Assembly: GCA_034509735.1 (NCBI GenBank)
Contig: JACGWO010000004.1
Location: forward strand, 13,559,395-13,623,394
Direction: 5' to 3'
Source: Sesamum alatum
Lineage: Eukaryota > Streptophyta > Magnoliopsida > Lamiales > Pedaliaceae
Length of the DNA stretch: 64,000 bases
Below the pieces are notes generated by a model. That model was not told where the DNA came from, made no database searches, and was given only the letters and a program-made list of their open reading frames with translations. The translations under genes and the position numbers were made by a program. Shown piece after piece: positions 33,991-46,060 of the stretch. Positions within the stretch are counted from its first letter, which is position 1; each line of letters starts with the position of its first letter.

Positions 33991-35884
33991 GACGAGTATC
34001 GTATTTCCAAGAAAACAATTAGCATAAATCATGTAAAAACAATACATATGAAATTTCTGGGCACTAATTAAGATTTCGTAAATATGTTTGCTGTCAAATT
34101 GGGAAAATCTAATGTTTTGATCCCATAATTTAAGCGTTGTTTAATTTTGACTCTAATGATTACGGGATTCTCACTTTAAGAATAATATCTTGAATTTTAT
34201 TTCACTTTTAGTCCCGTTGTTAAATAATTAACGAAAATGACCACGTGAGACTCATGTTGCCGTTAAGTGTGAGTTTTGAAAGGAAAAGAGGCATGTGCCT
34301 CTCGGAAAAATCACATTTTTTGGTCCCGTATAACTTAGCCTTTGTTCACTTTTGGTTCCAATGGTTACGAGATTCTCACTTTTAAGATAACTTATGATTT
34401 TTGTCACTTTTCGTCCTGTCGTTAGATATTTGGTAGAAACCTGTTGGACGGAATGATGACATATGGGAGGCACATTCTTTATTTTTGGAGGGATTATAAT
34501 TGTAACTTTTGGGAAGAGAGAAAACTAAAAACAATTAGGGTTGACACCATTTGGGTCCATCCAAACTCGCTAGAATTAAGTTTCTCAGACTATAAATATG
34601 GTTTCAACAAATGATTCAACTATTGCAGGTTGGACAAAATGAATAGCTGGGCTCAATAAATGAGTTGAATCACTTGTTTGTATGTTATTTCTTTTAGGTT
34701 AAATGCAATTTACTCTTGTGATATGATAAATAAACAAACAAATCCTGATGAATTTTTTTCAACAAATTACCCCATGTGTTTTCTGTTGATGGGGCATAAC
34801 TTGTTTCATTCCCAAAACATAAGAAAGAATTTGCTAATTTTTATTTATAAAAGGATCTTTTCCTTTTTAGATATAACAATAATATTAATGCGAGTGTGCA
34901 TATACTCTCATGACTATATCCTTTCATATGAATTCGTTAAAATCCTAAGAATTATTAAATGACAACAATACTTTGTTCTTATTTGTAAGTGACAGCTTTT
35001 GTTTGATATACCCATAAATTAATGCCAAACTTCAACTTTGGTTTCTCCATTGGATACCTATGAGAATGTAACATAATATGCAAATGTACTCAGAAGCATT
35101 AATAAAAATCGGGAAAGGGTCAGGTAAATCTCAACTCCAATGGTGCTTCAAAGGGGCATAGCCAAGCCATGTAAAGTCCATACGGCCGACAGAATTTGGC
35201 TTTGAGCCTTGGGTAATAGCCTATTTTTATTATTATTATTATTATTTTTAAAAATAATTATTAACCCATTATTTGACAGGGCATGACCTTGGATGATGTT
35301 GCATCATGAACCAATAATTATGGCCCATGGTAAAAAAAAGTTAAGAAAGTTGCTTCATCTTCATGTTTTACTAAGAAGCACACTTGCTTTCTTGACTTCA
35401 TAACTACAGAATTGAACGTTATGTTTTTTGTAATTGATTTGCAACGTACATATTTCGATTTTTCGACCAACTTGTTATTTTGTTTGTTTTGTAATTCTTT
35501 GTTATTTATTAAGATAAAATAAATTTAATTTCTTCATATTGTTTTATTTAAATTTCTCAAGACAAATAAACAAGTTTAGATATAAAAATTATTAGGAAAT
35601 TTATGACTATATAAATTTAGACTTTATTTTAGAGAATGGATAAATTTGTTATTAAGAGACTGCGAAATTTAACGAGATTTTTTGCTATATCGAGTGTAGA
35701 AGCAACACTGAATGTCAAAGGAGCAATAACTGTTAAATTTAGGATTAAGCAAGTTTGTGACGTAGAAGCAATCAAAATTAATAACTGATTATAAAATTGT
35801 AGCAGTAGTGGAACTAGGTCGAATTTTTAGGGAACTATGCATTAATTTCTCGTGTTGTTGAGGTAACTAAAAAGGGGGGTGTTT
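33991..35884. other. Region downstream of the lyase gene, MITE remnants only
   Basis: Two remnants are seen. At about 34,098–34,500 'ggtcccgtataactta' type blocks repeat, partly directly. At about 34,695–34,870 there is a worn 'aaatgcaatttac' foldback. An AATAAA lies near 34,655, but a poly(A) site for the lyase cannot be fixed. The rest is AT-rich with no gene seen. Confidence 0.5.
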
Positions 35885-36668
35885 TGATAATTAACTACTA
35901 ATCACTATAAATTAAATTGAAAGTAAGAATAAGTAACTGAGATGAAATCAATATAGAAAAATTCCAATCCAAGTGATTGTATCACCCAATCATTATGTTA
36001 ATCATTGGTCACATAAGATTAATTTCACAACCAAGCATTCAACTTTGAAATCTATTACGGTAGCCATAAATAAATTCATGTTTTCCTACTGTAATTAGTT
36101 TGACTCAAGCATCTAAATTAGAACGTATTACCTGAAAGACTGGGCATGATAGCGTTCAATATCAATTCAATAATAGATTTGCATAAGTGAAAATAGTTGA
36201 ATCTAGATCAAACAAGTGAGATAGTTGCAATTATCTAGCCTAGTTTTCTCGTCTCTACAAAAAAATCATGCAAAACACATAATTAATTTGTTTGCTACTC
36301 ATGACAATAATTCATGACAATTACGGATTACTGAAATCAAGGATAACAATAGAACAATTAACATTGAGTAGAATTCAGATATACAAATAATAATTATTCC
36401 ATAAATAGTACATCAAGACAATAAATACTCAAAACCTCAAAACATAACAATTGGGTTCAATATTTCCCGTGAATCGTAAATAAAAATTAGCTACACATCA
36501 TGTGTGTAGAAAAACCTAAAATCCTATAGAAAAACATAAACAAAAAGAAAGGAGAAGAGGAGAGATGATATATGCTGAGAGAGTAATGAAATATGAAATT
36601 GGATGGATGATATTCAATCTTAAAACACCATTTATAGCACAAAAAACATCCTCTCTCTTACCTTCCAG

Positions 36669-36825
36669 CTGCCGTCTGGAAAAGAAAACAAATCGAAGTC
36701 AATAATCTTTCCAAATTGTCTTTGTGTGGACAGACTCGAGCACTCCAACTGCCGTCTGGAAAAGAAAACAAATCGAAGTCAATAATCTTTCCAAATTGTC
36801 TTTGTGTGGACAGACTCGAGCACTC
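36669..36825. repeat. Perfect 80-bp tandem duplication (two copies)
   Basis: The 77 bases starting 'ctgccgtctggaaaag' at 36,669 recur without a mismatch at 36,749, period 80. Zero divergence in old repeat DNA implies a very recent event. Confidence 0.9.
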
Positions 36826-36872
36826 AGTAGGGGGTGATTCACTTTATTGAATGTTGAAGTCTATTTTTGTCC

Positions 36873-37145
36873 CTTGTCCGAGCAGTGAGGTTGAGGTCAC
36901 ACAACCAAGAGGTCGTGGGTTTGAGTACTACGAATGTAGGGACTTGTTTAATTTATAGGATGTTTGTATTGTTCCTTTAATTGGTATTGGTAGATGTGTA
37001 TATGTTATTATACCGTTCACTAAATAGATGATGTTACACTGTGCAATGAATATTGTAATAGTAATTGATCGCTTTAGAAATATTTTTGTAGTTCCATATT
37101 AATATATTAATAGTTCATTGCTCATTATCAAAAAAAAAAAAAAAA
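36873..37145 (+). mobile_element. tRNA-derived SINE with poly(A) tail and 16-bp target duplication
   Basis: The head carries a tRNA-like Pol III B box ('gtgggtttgagtactac', near 36,929). An AT-rich body follows and an 18-base A tail (37,130–37,147). Exact direct repeats 'aagtctatttttgtcc' flank it at 36,857–36,872 and 37,146–37,161. It was retroposed by LINE machinery and is noncoding. Confidence 0.85.
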
Positions 37146-37313
37146 AAGTCTATTTTTGTCCTCCCTTCTCTTTATCACTTTTTGAGTCCAATTGAAAATT
37201 TGTCATAACAGATCCTATATTGAAAAGATGGATAATTCAAATATCTATACAGTAAAATTCTTTTAAAATACTCAAAATAAACATGCATAAGAGCATTAAA
37301 GTATGTCTTATCA

Positions 37314-37841
37314 AATTCCCCACACTGAATTCATCCTTATCCTCAAGCATATCTCAATTTAAAATATACGAATTATCTAAGTATCAATTGACAAATTTTC
37401 TTTCATGTCAATCAAGTAATTAAAATGCCCGAAAGGTCAAAGATGTGACCTATCGGTCACCTAAAAGCTTAAAATTAATTAATAGCTTAACATTTTAGCC
37501 ACCTGGTCTATTATACAATAAATTGATCAATTTTTGGTATGCTCGTTGTTGCGGCATGCGAAATGCTTCGAGTGGACGTCTTGAATTGAACATTATATTT
37601 ATTTATTGATAGATTACTTCTCCCAATAAAGTAATCCTGGTTTTTAGCTACCCATCGGCTTAAGCGAACTTTCTCTCGAAAACTAATTTGTGTTGTTGCA
37701 TTCTCTTGCAAGTAAATCAGACAAGAGATTAGTTTTTTTTTTTTTTTTTGTATCGGATGGGGATACCACTATTGTTTTTTGACGTGTGTTGTTTATTTAT
37801 TATTATATTATATATAAGGAGTCATGTTACTGAAGTTGTAT
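37314..37841 (-). mobile_element. Gypsy internal 3' remnant left of EPRV1
   Basis: It follows the − LTR, with the polypurine tract near 37,317–37,330. No protein domain is recognisable. A 20-base T run lies at 37,733–37,750. It ends where the pararetrovirus sequence begins. Confidence 0.4.
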
Positions 37842-37914
37842 TGGATAATTCAACAGTACTTGTTCAATATATTGCTTAATATGTAATATTTATCTGTTTC
37901 AGATATAAATACTG

Positions 37915-38869
37915 TTAAAAATTCTAAAAAGGAAGAATATGAAATTCCTAAAAATTTGAGTCAATTAAATAAATGGACAATTCCTAAGGTAAATCCTAGA
38001 TTAATTTATAATTTCGGCCGATTTGATTTTGAAGACTAGTGAAGAATCAATAGCCCTTGATAATGAAGAAAGAGTAATAAAACTTTTAGATGCTATGGAT
38101 ATAGGGCATTATCAGGATGAATATAAATTTTTACATATAGGACTAGTACAAATTGCTTTTAAACCCTTAACATTAGAAGGTTTGCCTGAAAGCTTTTTAG
38201 CTGCCCTTAGAGATGCCAGGAATTTAGATTGGAAAAAAATCTTTGATTGGGATAATACAATCCAGTCTAGCTCACAGCCCAGTTTTTTTTAATGTTTCTC
38301 CGAATTTACAATTGTCTTTGTCGGATGCCAATATATTGGATGCTTTAAAATTAAATGTTAAAACTCATGGGTATAATTATACACCCGGATCTAAATTAAT
38401 ATGTGTATGTTATAGAATATATTATAAACTTCTTCATACCCTTAATCCTAACTGTAGGATACAAGACAATAAGTCATTAGAACAAATTATATTTTTTGAA
38501 ACAAATTTACATAGTTCTAGAATTAATACTAGAAGGCAAATAAAATGGAGTGAAATAGAATTCCCAGAAAGTTGGATAATTGAGAAAGAAGCTCCAATTT
38601 TAAGTCATATAGAAAGTAATTATGCTAGTATTATTCAAAATCCAGAAGGAAATGTTATGATAGACTTCATTAATAATCAACCGAAATGTTTAAGAAGCAA
38701 TTCTTCAAGGTATTCTACAGTATCATATTTTTCACCAGTTGAAATTATGACTCCATCTAGAGCATCCACTTCCCAAATAAAAGAAGAAAATAGCCAAGAA
38801 GATATAAGAGAAAATAAAGTTGAAGAAATAAGGATTCAGTCTAATAATATTGCTAAAAGGAATATATAA
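37915..38869 (+). pseudogene. EPRV1 movement protein remnant
   Basis: Would move virus between cells through plasmodesmata (30K-type). Recognisable blocks are LHIGLVQIAFKPLTLEGLP (about 38,131–38,187), AALRDARNL and, after a frame change at a T-run near 38,281–38,290, DALKLNVKTHGYNYTPGSK and CYRIYYKLLHTLNPN. The C-terminal part is low in conservation and ends at a stop at 38,867. An early in-frame stop lies at about 38,037, and the frame also breaks at 38,290. No start codon is certain; a splice-acceptor-like 'tttatctgtttcag' precedes the frame at about 37,890–37,903. Homology to the florendovirus/petuvirus movement domain is by recognition. Confidence 0.8.
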
Positions 38870-38919
38870 AGATCCAAGATTAAATGAAGAATTAACTTCA
38901 AAAACAAATTTCTGTTTAT

Positions 38920-41221
38920 AAATGAATAGTCTAAATCTAATTGATTTAGAAACAGAGATTCCATTTGTAGACTATTCTAAAATGATAGATTTTAGTCCTG
39001 GATCTCTAGTTAGAAAAGAGATGGAAGCCATTTAGGAAATGGTTCTTTGAAAACTTTAATATAACAAATCAAAAAATGATCTCTACACAATTCTATAACG
39101 AATTAGCTATAAGGAATAAAATAGTTGCTTTTGTTCCTTGGTTTATCGTTAAATATTCAGAACAATATTTAAACGTATTAGAGAGAAAATATTTTCTAGA
39201 TAATGGTAAAGTTGTTCATAACATATTTCCATCTCAACAATCATTTAAAATGAACTCAAATGAAATAGAAATTAATTTCAAAGCATTTTCAAAATTAATT
39301 GAAATGACACCCTAACAATTACAATGGCTCAAGTTAATGAGTTGAGGAAAAAATAAAATTATACAAATTTGTATTTAAATATTATAGGAGAACAAATTAC
39401 CGAACTAAATAAAAAAATAGATAAAATATCTAATTGGCAACAGAAAATTAGTTCTAAAAATACAATAATTAGTGGAGTAAATAAAGAAATTATAGCAAAA
39501 TCATCAATCCAACCGCCTCCTGAAATTGAAGATTTCCATTTAAAACCCTTAGGAGAATTAGAGAAATTATTGGATCAAAAATTTAGGGACTTAAAATTAA
39601 ATACCTTAAGTGATGATGTCACAACTGAAAATAGTAGAAAAAATTTGCCAGAAGGAATAAATAAAATAGAGAAATATGCTAGGAAGCCTATGCAAACAAA
39701 ATTTTATTATCCTAGGCCAACACTTCAAGACATACTATATGAGGAACAAGAGATTTATGAGCAGCATAGCTATAATGGAAAACAAATTTATGAATGGAAT
39801 ATTGATGGATATACAGAAAGACAAATCTACAATACTATTCATAGAATGATGATGTATAGTACTGTCTGTAAAGGAAATAATAATACAGATAAGGCTATTG
39901 CTAAAATGATTATAGCAGGTTTTACGGGCCAATTAAAAGGTTGGTGGGATAATTATCTTAGCCCGATGGACAGAAATGAAATTTTGAGTACAGTCAAGCA
40001 AGAAAATATGGAAGAACAAGCAGTTTATACACTTGCCATAAATATATAGTAGAACATTTTACAGGGAGCTAGTCCGATAATAGTGAAAATATTAGGACCC
40101 TATTACAGAATTTCCAATGTAAAACTCTAACATCCTTTAGATTCTACAAAGATGTCTTCCTTGCTAGAGTAATGGAACTCCCAGAATCCAATGATGCTCA
40201 CTGGAAATCTAGATTCATCGATGGACTTCCTCACCTATTCGCTGAAAGAGTTAGGAAAAATCTCAGGAATGGAGGGGTAGCAATAAATTATAATCAATAT
40301 ACTTATGGGAAGTTAATTGGAACTTGCATACAAGAAGGTTTAAATCTATGCAATGAAATTAGATTAAAGAAACAAATCAAAAGACAAAATTTAACAGAGA
40401 AGAAACAACTAGGAGAATTTTGTGCTCAATTTGGAATAGAAATGATGCCGTCAGATAGACAAAAAATTCTTAAATATAGGACCCCAGAGGGAAAAAGGAA
40501 AAGACATAAAAAACGAAGTGATAGAAAGGAAAAACATAAACAAAGAAACATAACCAGAAAAGACGAATGGAAAACTAAAAATAATGTAACAAAAAAGATA
40601 AGAAGATGTTACATATGTGGTGAGACAGACCACCTTGCAAATAGGTGTAGAAATAAAAGAGCTAAAAGATTAAAAAAGAAGATTAATAGTGTTAAATTAG
40701 AAGACCAAGAAAAAGAAAATATAATAAATACAATATTTTCTGAAGGAAAAGAATCTTTCGAATCTGAGGAATTAGAAGAAAAAGATAATCAAGACGAATT
40801 AGGAAATATAGAAGAAAATTTTGAAAATTTACCAACTTCGGATGAATCAAATGAAGAAGAAGATTCCTCATGTCCATGTAAACAAGGGACTAATGAAGAA
40901 GAATCAGATGATGAATTTTATGAATTAATGGCACAATTCAAAGATTTATCAACAGTAAATGTCCTTACAGATAATAATATAGTTGAATTGCTTAGGGAAA
41001 TTAAGGACCCTGAAATAAGAAATATTATCCTTAGTAAAATGGATAATAATAAAGGTTCATCTTCTGAGTCAAATCAGGCATATGAAAACTTAATTAGTAA
41101 ACTATTTGAACCTTATACAATTACTGAAGTTAAAAAAATACTCAGAGAAAAACAAACAATTAAAGATAACCCTTCCACTGTAGAAGATCTGAAATTAGAA
41201 GTTGAAAAATTAAAAGAATAA
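38920..41221 (+). pseudogene. EPRV1 coat protein region remnant with CCHC zinc knuckle
   Basis: Would form the capsid. An N-terminal part (VPWFIVKYSEQYLNVLERKY, near 39,140–39,190) is followed by a coiled-coil-like Gln/Lys-rich stretch (39,370–39,500). The capsid core follows (YEWNIDGYTERQI near 39,790; MIIAGFTGQLKGWWDNYL near 39,908–39,961). After a frame break near 40,050 it resumes from 40,130 and ends with a very basic region and the knuckle CYICGETDHLANRC (40,607–40,648). An acidic Glu/Asp-rich tail runs to 41,218. Stops near 39,035, 39,313 and 40,047 separate the pieces. The GQLKGWWDNYL block is characteristic of florendovirus and petuvirus coat regions. Confidence 0.8.
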
Positions 41222-41918
41222 ATAAAAAAATATTAAGAAATATAATCAGACTCTTACTACTAGGATAGAAATATTAGAAATAGACAAAAATAATAAATTC
41301 ATTGAATTAAGCAAAGAAAAAATTGAGGATAATTTCCTATCCACGTTAGAGGTAGTGACCAGTCAAAAGTGGAATATAAAGATTGACTTGTTGATAAGTA
41401 ATAATTTTAGAAAAACATTTACTGCTCTAGTAGGTAGTGGGGCAGATATTAATTGTATAAAAGAAGGGTTAATACCAACCAAATACTTTGAGAAAACAAC
41501 TCATTCATTATCCTCTGCCAATGGAAAAAAATTGGACATAAGTTTTAAAATCCCAAAAGCTTATATATGTAATAATAAAAAATGTATCCCTATGAGTTTC
41601 CTATTAATTAAGGACTTAACAAATGATATAATCCTAGGTACACCCTTTCTAAAAAAGATTTTTCCAATAAAAAACATTAATGACAAAGGTATAATAGGAA
41701 CATTTGAGGATGAGATAATAAAATTTGAATTTATTACTCAACCAATGGATAAGGTTATTAATGAAATAAGAGATTTAATAATTTTTAAAACAAATCAAAT
41801 CTGTTTCATAAAAGAAGAAATTAATTCTCTACAGATAGATGAATTACTTGAAAATCCAAAATTAAAAGCAAAAATCAAAATGGTTCAAAATAGATTCGAA
41901 CTTGAGACATGTAATTAA
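41222..41918 (+). pseudogene. EPRV1 aspartic protease remnant
   Basis: Would cut the viral polyprotein. The conserved ALxDTGADxNCI block is present as ALVGSGADINCI (41,424–41,459): the catalytic Asp is replaced by Gly and Thr by Ser, so the enzyme would be dead even if expressed. The flap-side and C-terminal blocks are clear (IILGTPFLKKIFPI, 41,630–41,671). A frame break at 41,918 separates it from the RT. Confidence 0.8.
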
Positions 41919-43241
41919 CATCCTAATGCATTTTGGCACAAAATATGAAACTGAATCTTTGGAGAAAAATATTCCCACTAAGGCGAGACCTTGTCAAATA
42001 AACTCCGAATATCTAGAGTTATGCAAAGAAGAGATTAAGGGATTAATAGATAAAAAAACTAATTAGATCCTCTAAATCACCTTTGGTCATGTACTGCTTT
42101 TTATGTTAATAAATATGTAGAACAGGAAAGAGGGAGACCTAGACTTGTTATTAATTACAAGCCCCTTAATAAGGTCTTAAAATGGATAAGGTATCCAATC
42201 CCCAATAAGAAAGACCTTTTAGATATATTACATAAGGCAATAATTTTTTCAAAATTTGATTTAAAATCAGGATATTGACAGATCCAGATAAATGAATCAG
42301 ACAGATATAAAACTGCATTTACAGTTCCTTTTGGCCATTATGAGTGGAATGTAATGCCTTTTGGTCTGAAAAATGCACCTTCAGAATTCCAAAATATCAT
42401 GAATGATATTTTTAACCAATTCTCGAACTTTATTATTGTTTATATTGATGACATCTTAGTTTTCTCTAATAACATAGAAGACCACTTTAAACATTTAGAG
42501 ATGTTTAAAACATTAGTCATCCAAAATGGATTAGTAATATCTAAACCAAAAATGAGTATCTTCCAAACTAACATAAGATTTTTAGGTCACAATATTGAAA
42601 TAATTCCCATTAACAGATGCATAGAGTTTGCAGATAAGTTTCCTGATAAAATTATTGATAGAACTCAATTACAGAGATTCTTAGGAAGTCTAAACTATAT
42701 AGCTTCATATTACAAAAAATCTTGCACAAGATACAACATTATTATATGATAGGCTTAAGAAAAATCCATCGGAATGGACAGAGGATCACACTAAAGCAAT
42801 TAGGCTAATAAAAAAAAAGGTTAAATCATTACCATGTTTAACACTCGCAAATCCTAATTGAAAGAAAATAATAGAAACAGATGCTTCTGAAATAGGATTT
42901 GGAGGAATATTGAAACAAATTGATAATAATAAGTAAGAATATTTAGTTAGATTCCATTCTGGAAAATGGAAAGCAGCCCAGTTAAATTATGCTACAGTGG
43001 CTAAAGAAGTTCTTACTATCGTTAAATGTGTTTTAAAATTCCAAGATGACTTATTAAATCAAGAATTTATTATCAGAACAGATTGTTCTACTGCTAAATT
43101 TATGTTTAATAAAGACTTTAAGCATGATGTTTCTAAACAAATGCTTGCCAGATGGCAAGCACATTTAGCCCCATTTAATTTTACAATAGAACACATTAAG
43201 GGAAAGACTAATAGTCTCCCTGACTTCTTATTATCTAAATG
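41919..43241 (+). pseudogene. EPRV1 reverse transcriptase–RNase H remnant
   Basis: Would copy the pregenomic RNA into DNA. The RT shows RPRLVINYKPLNKVL (about 42,137), FSKFDLKSGY (42,248–42,277, followed by a stop), MPFGLKNAPSEFQNIM and the catalytic YIDD (FIIVYIDDILVFSN, 42,430–42,471). A Q-R-F-LGSLNY thumb block follows. The RNase H part, from about 42,870, keeps ETDAS-like and TDCSTAKF blocks and ends with ARWQAHLAPF…HIKGKTNSLPDFL at 43,239. Stops or frame changes lie near 42,065, 42,278, 42,748, 42,859 and 42,935. The Asp-Asp pair is intact but the frame is not. Confidence 0.85.
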
Positions 43242-45006
43242 AACATAGACATTGAAAAATTTAACTGGATTGGAGGATAATTTTTTATAGGAGTAAGTAC
43301 CTTCTCTAAAATCCCAGATTATTGGGTTGAAGATAGAATTGAAGGAGAAAGTTATTGGATGAATGGGTTAAAATGGCCTGTATACAAATTTGAATTTTGG
43401 GATGAGCCAATCGAATATAAGGCACGACTCAAAAGAATTCAAAGAATAATAAGAAAAAAGATTGAGGAAACAAAAAAGATTATTTCTGAAATTCTTGTTC
43501 AACATCCAGATGCAGACATGTCTTATCATTATCGCATAAAAAAAATATTTGGATAGCAAATTTGCTATATCACCAAAACATTGCAGGATATTATGCCGGT
43601 TAAATGAATAATCCTTTTATTGCAGGAATGCTTCCTCAAAGAGGAAGAGGCAGAAACTCCTCCAATCAGATAGGAGGTAGGTTTAGACCAGGCGAAATTA
43701 TACGCCAAGGTAACAGATCATTAATTAAAGATAACATTTCCGGAATAGAAAAATATAATAAAGTCTCTGAGGAAGAAAATGAGCTCTTTCCAGCAATTCC
43801 TCATATTTTAAAAGGGAGCAGAAAAAAAATGCCGCCGAAGAAGTATCATCTTCTTCAGTATCTTAGGCTAAAATACTGGAAGAAGGAGATGAATTAGCAA
43901 ACTATAAATTTAGTGAACATCAGGAAGTAATTATACTCCTGAAAAATGAGGATTTAAGGTGGGAGAAAGATCCATGGTATCTAATGAAAAGATATCTGGA
44001 TGTGACAACATTCACAACAGGTTCATATAAACCAAGAGCTCATTATGAGTGCATCCTGAAAGTAATGCAAAGTATTGAAATTACTTACACTTATTCCAAC
44101 AATGGAAAAGAATTTAATTACTCAAAAGCAGTAATAAAAAAGTTCATCACTGCTGTTGAATGGGGAATTAACCCATTAGGTGAAAAAGAATATATTCACC
44201 CAGAATCTAAATCCCCGATAAAATTCAATTATTGGGACTATGTTGAGTCATTCAACAAAACTTTTCTCTATGAAAATTATAAGAGAAAACACACATGGTT
44301 TTTCAAAATTTGTCCATTAGTTTTCCAACAAGAAGTACCAAATTGGGTATTTCAATGGTGGTTAAATTATGGTCCTCCAATTTCTATACTCCCTGAAATT
44401 TTTTAGGGTTATTATACGGAATGGATCAATTGTTCGCCAAAAATTATCCAGGCGGAGAAATCACAAAAATGGATTGAAGGAATGGCCTCATTCTTCTTTT
44501 TTATGGAATTCTCACTTTCATGGATATGGAAATGGCTACTTGAAGTAGGAATGACCCTTACAAAAAATTTCCTGTATTAAAAGAAAATCTTGTTCTAAAT
44601 TCTGGAGCAAATTAATGCTCATTAATCCAAAAACAAAAAAATATTTTTGTCAAGAAACACTTGATGAAATGGAGGAAAAGCTCCAAGAATACAAGGCACT
44701 CCTGGAGAAGGAAGAAAATCAGAGTCCTAGCCCCTTCGAGCAAATATCACAAAGAATCAGGAGCAAAAGAGGTATCATCTCGAAGTAAATAAGTATTCTT
44801 GTTTAGCAGGAGAATCACAAGACCCATTTGAAGAACCCAATCACGAAATTATCCTTGATCAATTATTTCAGGGAATCAGGACTGCTTTGAAAGCAAAATC
44901 AAAAGTTGGGACTTCTGAATCTTCGGAAGAACAAAGAATAGATTACCAGAAGAGATCCGAAGCAGAATCGGAAGAAAGTAATTTCTCCAAAATAATGAAG
45001 AAGTGA
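43242..45006 (+). pseudogene. EPRV1 second ORF remnant (florendovirus ORF2-like, function unknown)
   Basis: Begins right after the RNase H stop. A Gly/Arg-rich piece (MLPQRGRGRNSSNQIGGRF, near 43,630) precedes the best block (43,984–44,403: MKRYLDVTTFTTGSYKPRAH, WGINPLGEKEYIHPE, then VPNWVFQWWLNYGPPISILP). Downstream pieces include a hydrophobic FFFFMEFSLSWIWKW stretch near 44,490 and a Glu/Lys-rich tail (MEEKLQEYKALLEKEE, near 44,669), ending about 45,006. The Trp-rich WVFQWW…YGP motif is what I recognise from florendovirus ORF2 proteins; no role is known. Stops and frameshifts occur at about 43,280, 43,555, 43,896 and 44,404. Confidence 0.65.
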
Positions 45007-45059
45007 AAGCAGACAACATAATGCCGGAAGAAGACAAAGTCGGAAAATTTTGACCGAGT

Positions 45060-45262
45060 CAAAGACACGAACACGTGTCACACATGCAGCAACACGTGTC
45101 ACACATACAGCAACACGTGTCATTCATGCAGCACGTCTGGAAATAACTCCAGCCATATGTCTCAATGCAGAGGACACCTGTCAATTACGGACGGACTTGA
45201 AATAATACTTTCAGATCCGGCCTTTCCTATAAATACACCCTCTTAGCTCATTAAGAGGCAGG
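45060..45262 (+). promoter_or_regulatory. EPRV1 pregenomic RNA promoter: three 21-bp G-box repeats and a TATA box
   Basis: ACACGTGTCA occurs at 45,071, 45,092 and 45,113, exactly 21 bases apart, each holding a G-box core CACGTG. A TATA box (TATAAATA, 45,228–45,235) follows 106 bases after the last repeat. Transcription would start near 45,262, at the end of the genome copy, as expected when a circular genome is linearised in its leader. Confidence 0.7.
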
Positions 45263-45465
45263 CTAGAAATACTCTTGTACATGTATATCATCTTTTTCCT
45301 CCCTCACTAAATAAGACTTCAGCTTTGTGTACAGGTTTACACTTCTGTAAGTTTTTTACTTTAAATTATTGTATTTATTTACCGTATTTATTTACTGTAT
45401 TTATATTCCTTTTAATTTTGCTCTTAGCCTAATGGAAGGCTAAATCCATACTGTTGAATTATCCA

Positions 45466-46060
45466 TGACAACGAAGATGGCAAAGTTCTAAAAAAAAAAG
45501 TATTTTAAATTCATGATAAATATACAGAGAAAATGAATGAATATGGAAAGGAGACCCTTTGGGTCGTTCCCTTAAATTATGAGTATGAAGGAGGTCTGTA
45601 TTGCCACTGCTGCCTGGTTTTGCCGAATATGGCGTTGTTTGGGCCTTTAGGTGGTGTTTTAAGACTGAATTCGTACTTATTAATTTAAAGGAGCGTAAAA
45701 GGTTCCCAAATTTACTCTATTCCTATTCATTTAAATTCTCTTCATATATGTCACAATTTAAGGTACTCCTTTATTTTGATCGCCTTTCGCCTACATGGTC
45801 GGATTTACATTCCGCCTACATGGTCGGATTTATGGCAATTTTTGTATATTTTTGCTATCTCTCGCCTTCCGCCTACATGGTCGGAGTTATATTCCGCCTA
45901 CATGGTTGGATTTTAAGACGAGATTTTTGTATATTCCTGATCCCTCCATAGCATTTTGCCATGGCTCCTTATGGTAATATTAAATAATAATGTTTTGATT
46001 TGTATATATATTAAGTATTTGGCAGAGGAACAGTGGATAGTTTCCACTGTTTGTATTGGT
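45466..46060. other. Right flank of EPRV1, unassigned, with a short tandem repeat
   Basis: No gene is seen. Between 45,787 and 45,910 the phrase 'cgcctacatggtcgga' occurs four times with variable spacers, making two overlapping short frames look open. The remainder is AT-rich. Confidence 0.4.

Larger units (their letters stand above)
35885..37313 (-). mobile_element. Gypsy-type LTR (minus strand), hosting a SINE
   Basis: On − it begins TGATAAGACATAC at 37,313 and closes with GTTAATTATCA at 35,885. Outside its start, on −, lies 'gcttgaggataaggatga…agtgtggggaatt', the classic tail plus polypurine tract of plant Gypsy elements. It is therefore a 3' LTR whose internal part runs right. The SINE and an 80-bp duplication lie within it. 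Boundaries rest on the TGATAA/TTATCA inversion. Confidence 0.6.
37842..45465 (+). other. EPRV1: endogenous pararetrovirus, florendovirus/petuvirus-like, about unit length (7.6 kb)
   Basis: A linear copy of a Caulimoviridae genome integrated in the host. In order: movement protein, coat protein with zinc knuckle, protease, RT, RNase H, then a separate second ORF, then promoter and leader. One ORF with movement–coat–polymerase plus an ORF2 is the florendovirus plan. All genes are broken by several stops and frameshifts, so it cannot express. A 17-base inverted pair (37,842–37,858 and 45,449–45,465) marks the two ends and probably is the base of the pregenomic RNA leader stem. It is very AT-rich. 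Confidence 0.85.

Noticed and set aside
36920..36945. tRNA gene
   Set aside because: Only a B-box-like stretch is present, followed by an AT body and poly(A); this is a SINE head.
45601..45977. 116-aa and 60-aa frames on + with repeated SAYMVG/PPTW phrases
   Set aside because: They are made by the short 'cgcctacatggtcgga' repeat. No homologue is known to me.
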